Positions 20,875 to 23,420 of a stretch of 23,420 bases of DNA are shown piece after piece (position 1 is the stretch's first letter; the number at the start of each line of letters is the position of its first letter). A program made the position numbers and the translations under genes. The notes below the pieces were generated by a model. That model did no database searches, was not told where the DNA came from, and was given only the letters and a program-made list of their open reading frames with translations. The DNA is from Anaerolineales bacterium (GTDB taxonomy: Bacteria > Chloroflexota > Anaerolineae > Anaerolineales > Villigracilaceae): contig JAQTWR010000003.1 of assembly GCA_028689195.1 (NCBI GenBank), positions 1-23,420 of the forward strand, in the 5' to 3' direction.

Positions 20875-21806
20875 TACGCCTCCAACTTTCTGATCAACGA
20901 GATGAACGCCTCTTCCATCCGCGCGGGCGCAATGCGGATGCTGCGATACGCGAGATTTTCTTTTTGCAAGATCGATTCAACTTCGGGCAGGCGCCGCGTG
21001 CCAGAATCAACCAGCAGATGAATCGACTCGCCATACGTCTGCGCTTCGCGGACTCCACTCAGGGTGGAAACCACCCTCAAAGCGCGTTGCCAATCTTCGG
21101 GCTGAATCTCTATCACGTCACCTTCAAGTTTTCCCCTGATATTCTTCGGCGAATCACACTCGACGAGTTTGCCCGCATACATCAAGCCCACGCGCGAGCA
21201 GCGATCCACTTCGTCCATGTACGGCGTGCTGACGATTATGGTTGTGCCCTGCAAATGCAACTCGGTGAGGATATTCCAAAACTCGCGGCGCGAGATCGGG
21301 TCGACGCCTGTGGTGGGTTCATCGAGTAAAAGGATTTGCGGTTCGTGAATCAACGTACACGCCAGCGCGAGTTTTTTCTGCATCCCGCCGGAGAGATTCA
21401 CCGCGCGTCTTTCTTTGAATTCGGTCAAGCCCGCGAAAGCCAGTAATTTCTCCGTGCGTTCTTTCATATCTTTCGGACTGACGTCGAACAACTCTGCGAA
21501 GAATTGTAAATTCTCCATTACGGATAACTCGCCATACAAACTGAACTGCTGCGCCATGTAGCCGATATGAGGCTTGATGGATTCCGCTTTCTCTTTGAGG
21601 TCGAATCCCAGCACAGACGCTTCGCCCGCGTCTTCATCAATATCCAGCAAGCCCGCCAGCAAACGCAGCGTGGTTGTTTTCCCCGCGCCATCGGGACCGA
21701 CCAAACCGAACAGTTCACCTGCTTCGATGGAGAGAGTCAACCCATCCACTGCGCGAGTCTTTTTGAAATCTCGGACGAGATTTGTAGTTTCGATAATTGA
21801 AGTCAT
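20874..21806 (-). CDS. ABC exporter ATPase (first; YbhF-like half)
   Basis: The product has 310 residues from the ATG at 21806. TTG and GTG codons just upstream are alternatives, and no clear Shine-Dalgarno is present because the gene starts at an AT-rich repeat. Walker A GPDGAGKTT, Q-loop MAQQFSLYGEL, signature LSGGMQKKLAL and Walker B ILLLDEPTTGVDPISRR are present. The switch position reads VSTPYMDEVDR: the usual histidine (T-H-Y/D-MDE) is proline here, which suggests reduced hydrolysis at this site. The other ATPase has VTTHYMDEAEH. The pair may therefore be an asymmetric heterodimer. Ends with RMEEAFISLIRKLEA, the family C-terminus. Coupled to the downstream permease. Confidence 0.95.
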   Translation of the reverse strand: MTSIIETTNLVRDFKKTRAVDGLTLSIEAGELFGLVGPDGAGKTTTLRLLAGLLDIDEDAGEASVLGFDLKEKAESIKPHIGYMAQQFSLYGELSVMENLQFFAELFDVSPKDMKERTEKLLAFAGLTEFKERRAVNLSGGMQKKLALACTLIHEPQILLLDEPTTGVDPISRREFWNILTELHLQGTTIIVSTPYMDEVDRCSRVGLMYAGKLVECDSPKNIRGKLEGDVIEIQPEDWQRALRVVSTLSGVREAQTYGESIHLLVDSGTRRLPEVESILQKENLAYRSIRIAPARMEEAFISLIRKLEA

Positions 21807-21807
21807 C

Positions 21808-21835
21808 ACCAATTACCAGTTACCAATCACCAATT
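21808..21835. repeat. Short TTACCAAT-type repeat
   Basis: On the plus strand CACCAATTACCAGTTACCAA and then TCACCAATTA, about four heptamer-like units. Same word family as 17942-18010, here between the small membrane protein and ATPase genes. Confidence 0.7.
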
Positions 21836-22103
21836 ATTTTTTTGCCGCGCGGATAATCCACAACACCAGCAGCGCGCCGAGGAAAGGCTCCATCGCTACG
21901 CCCATGTTACGCATACTGTCGCTGAAGCCCATTTGCGGAATCAAATACCAATCCATGAATCCGACCGCGATGGCGGTGATGATCGCCGCAATATAATCTC
22001 CGCGCACGCCAATGGGACGTTTGTTCTTCCAGATCGGTCCTGCCAACCAGCCGGCGATCAATCCGACAACGATCATTGCTGCAACCAAAATTACGATTTC
22101 CAT
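21834..22103 (-). CDS. Small membrane protein, GlsB/YeaQ/YmgE-like
   Basis: The product has 89 residues from the ATG at 22103, which has AAGGAG 6 bp upstream. The ATG two codons earlier touches that site. Three hydrophobic helices are visible: IVILVAAMIVVGLIAGWLAG, then DYIAAIITAIAVGFMDWYLI and EPFLGALLVLWIIRAAKK. The Gly-rich first helix (GLIAGWLAG) and the terminal ALLVLWIIR resemble the GlsB/YeaQ transglycosylase-associated family of stress-linked membrane proteins. Similarity is by eye only. First gene of the exporter operon, directly behind a TetR-type operator, so it may be an accessory subunit. Confidence 0.75.
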   Translation of the reverse strand: MEIVILVAAMIVVGLIAGWLAGPIWKNKRPIGVRGDYIAAIITAIAVGFMDWYLIPQMGFSDSMRNMGVAMEPFLGALLVLWIIRAAKK

Positions 22104-22122
22104 TTTCATCTCCTTTAATTAA

Positions 22123-22140
22123 ACTGACCATCCAGTCAGT
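22123..22140. promoter_or_regulatory. TetR-type operator of the exporter operon
   Basis: ACTGAC-CATCCA-GTCAGT: perfect 6-bp arms with a 6-base spacer, 20 bp upstream of the first operon gene. The right part CCAGTCAGTTATT is identical to that in the tetR operator at 22789-22802. Confidence 0.75.
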
Positions 22141-22149
22141 TATTGACTT

Positions 22150-22179
22150 AAAAAAAAGAGGCGCGTTACGCGCGCGCCT
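22150..22179 (-). terminator. Intrinsic terminator of tetR
   Basis: On the reverse strand AGGCGCG (22173-22179) pairs with CGCGCCT (22159-22165), followed by eight T. The hairpin contains the tetR stop codon. It insulates tetR from the exporter operon. Confidence 0.9.
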
Positions 22180-22768
22180 GCACGCCTTCGAGCAGTAGTC
22201 TCATCCCGCTGCGGATGTGCTTCTCCGGCTCGACCAGCGACTTGTCATAAATCCACAGCAGCATCGTGCCTTCGATGATCGCGCCGCTGACAATCGCCAC
22301 TTCGCGCGCGTCCACTTTACGAAATTCGCCCGAGTCGATTCCGCGCTGGATGATGGGAATCAGAATATCCATATAGCGGTTGAGATATATCTTCAACGCT
22401 TTTTGCACTACCGTGTTGCGAAATGCCAGCGCGAGAAATTGATAAGCGATGGGCATCATCTTCAACATGAGTTTGATGTCCTTCATCACGGTGTCAACGA
22501 ATAAATCAACCGCTTTTGTTGAGGTTACGGAAGACAAATCTAATTTCTCGAATGCCTGAAACTCGCGCTGGAAGATGCGGTCTAAAATAGCAATGATCAG
22601 GTCGTCCTTGCTTTTGAAGTAAAGGTAAAGCGTGCCTTTGCTGAGACCTGTCTCTTCGGCAATGTCATCCATGCGCGCTTCTTCAAAACCTTTCTTGCGA
22701 AAGATTCCTTCGGCGGCGTTGATGATTTGGTTTTTACGTTCGTCGCTGACATCGGGACGGGGGGACAT
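22166..22768 (-). CDS. TetR/AcrR family repressor, probable regulator of the exporter
   Basis: The product has 200 residues. The N-terminal DNA-binding domain NQIINAAEGIFRKKGFEEAR then DDIAEETGLSKGTLYLYFKSKDDL (about 12-56) is a classic TetR helix-turn-helix. The C-terminal helical domain (about 60-200) would hold the ligand pocket and dimer interface, including FVDTVMKDIKLMLKMMPIAY. AGGAG lies 5 bp upstream of the ATG. It has its own promoter with an operator at the transcription start, implying autoregulation. A related operator lies before the exporter operon. The arrangement parallels CecR (YbiH) and ybhGFSR in E. coli. The inducer is probably a transported toxic compound (inference). Confidence 0.95.
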   Translation of the reverse strand: MSPRPDVSDERKNQIINAAEGIFRKKGFEEARMDDIAEETGLSKGTLYLYFKSKDDLIIAILDRIFQREFQAFEKLDLSSVTSTKAVDLFVDTVMKDIKLMLKMMPIAYQFLALAFRNTVVQKALKIYLNRYMDILIPIIQRGIDSGEFRKVDAREVAIVSGAIIEGTMLLWIYDKSLVEPEKHIRSGMRLLLEGVQARA

Positions 22769-22788
22769 ACATTCTCCTATAATAAATG

Positions 22789-22802
22789 ACTGACCAGTCA
22801 GT
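22789..22802. promoter_or_regulatory. TetR-type operator at the tetR transcription start
   Basis: ACTGAC-CA-GTCAGT: perfect 6-bp arms with a 2-base spacer. It begins about 7 bp after the -10 box, so binding would block initiation. Confidence 0.8.
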
Positions 22803-22808
22803 TATTCA

Positions 22809-22837
22809 ACTATATACAAATAAAACGGTTTTGTCAA
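22809..22837 (-). promoter_or_regulatory. tetR promoter
   Basis: The reverse strand reads TTGACA (22832-22837), 17 bp, TATAGT (22809-22814), close to the sigma-70 consensus. Predicted start near 22802, giving a leader of about 34 bases with the AGGAG site. Confidence 0.85.
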
Positions 22838-23078
22838 GAGGAGTACAGAGGTTGAATGATTACGCTTGAAATTAAAGATGGCTAAAAACTTCTTCCAGTT
22901 AAAATCGCGCAATTAACAGGGATTTTCCCCGCGTTCATGTATTTTGAAAAATCGAAAGTGGAGCAAATCGGAGTAAAAGGTCATATTTTACCTGTGACCT
23001 CCATCACTTGCCTTGCGCCGTTTTACACAATAAAATCGTGTTTGTTGATAAAGTTTACCTGTTTTAAGAGAGGCTATT
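22838..23078. other. tetR/rrf2 divergent intergenic region with candidate operators
   Basis: The tetR-to-rrf2 gap is 310 bp. Apart from the tetR promoter and operator, it holds AGGTCA-N11-TGACCT (22978-22983 and 22995-23000) with a nested GTAAAA-N7-TTTTAC (22973-22991). A direct repeat TTTACCTGT occurs at 22987-22995 and 23054-23062. These could be binding sites for the Rrf2 protein. No clear -35/-10 pair or coding sequence was recognised. Confidence 0.4.
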
Positions 23079-23420
23079 ATGCAAATTACCCGTCAGGCAG
23101 ATTATGCGGTACGCGCGGTGTTATACCTTACCCGACAAGGCGATGAGCGCATCGCTACGAGCGCTATCGCTAAAGACCAGCGCATTCCGCCATCTTTCCT
23201 TGCAAAGATTATTTCGCAATTATCCATTGCGGGGATTTTGCATACTTCGCGCGGCGCGCGCGGAGGCGTGACGCTTGCGCGCGAATCGAGGGATATCACT
23301 TTATTAGAGGTTGTCGAAGCGATTGACGGTCCTATTCAATTGAATGAATGCGTAGACAACGGCGGCGCTTGCACTTTTTCATCCGATTGTCCGATGCGCC
23401 CGATCTGGTGCGAAGCGCAG
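23079..23420 (+). CDS. Rrf2 family iron-sulfur type regulator (3' end outside window)
   Basis: The first 114 residues are present. The N-terminus MQITRQADYAVRAVLYLTRQ then a winged helix with IPPSFLAKIISQLSIAGILH and RGARGGVTLAR are the Rrf2/IscR/NsrR signature. Three cysteines, C91, C98 and C104 (NECVDNGGACTFSSDC), match the cluster-binding spacing, so it probably carries an Fe-S cluster and senses iron-sulfur status, NO or redox state. A further C111 is present. GAGAGG lies about 7 bp upstream of the ATG. The longer plus-strand frame from 22937 overlaps in another phase and is not real. Targets unknown. Confidence 0.93.
   Translation, partial: MQITRQADYAVRAVLYLTRQGDERIATSAIAKDQRIPPSFLAKIISQLSIAGILHTSRGARGGVTLARESRDITLLEVVEAIDGPIQLNECVDNGGACTFSSDCPMRPIWCEAQ

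Noticed and set aside
22937..23146. 69-codon plus-strand open frame before rrf2
   Set aside because: It overlaps the rrf2 start in another phase and resembles no protein; the region looks regulatory.

Overview
The window looks like chromosome from a Chloroflexota bacterium, most likely of the class Anaerolineae. This is inferred from gene content, from Thr/Pro-rich linkers in exported proteins, and from many short palindromic intergenic repeats. No rRNA or other taxonomic marker is present. Coding density is high. Both edges cut genes: a dGTPase-like gene on the left and an Rrf2 regulator on the right.

Left part (1-10.6 kb), housekeeping and central carbon metabolism. A dGTP triphosphohydrolase-like gene and tRNA-Leu(UAA) lie on the minus strand. 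The NADH-sensing repressor rex is on the plus strand. A minus-strand operon follows: Ser/Thr protein kinase with TPR-like repeats, triosephosphate isomerase, and a membrane HExxH protease-like protein. A small plus-strand membrane protein separates it from a second minus-strand operon: gap, pgk, and a membrane-anchored hypothetical. The gap promoter carries a candidate Rex operator over its -10 box, which would link the redox regulator to lower glycolysis. yvcK and a ROK sugar kinase are transcribed divergently from overlapping promoters that appear to give leaderless mRNAs. A class III aminotransferase follows the ROK gene.

Middle part (13.0-15.6 kb), accessory. It has an orphan HigA/NadS-type antitoxin-like regulator with no toxin, a cluster of three different palindromic repeats, and a 599-residue TIR - coiled coil - transmembrane - FGE-sulfatase-fold protein. 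The linker of that protein contains four palindromic repeats translated in frame. Its FGE domain lacks the usual catalytic cysteines.

Right part (15.6-22.8 kb), an ABC-2 exporter locus resembling E. coli ybhGFSR with its TetR regulator. On the minus strand it has tetR, a small GlsB/YeaQ-like membrane protein, ATPase, permease, a four-helix-bundle protein of the 23S rRNA intervening-sequence family, a second permease, a second ATPase, and a lipoprotein HlyD-type adaptor. Related ACTGAC/GTCAGT operators lie in front of tetR and in front of the exporter operon, and a strong terminator separates the two units. An Rrf2 regulator with three cysteines begins at the right edge.

A theme of the whole window is the number of distinct dispersed repeat families between genes, and in two cases inside genes. 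Several act, or could act, as terminators. No CRISPR array, transposase, integrase or phage gene was seen.
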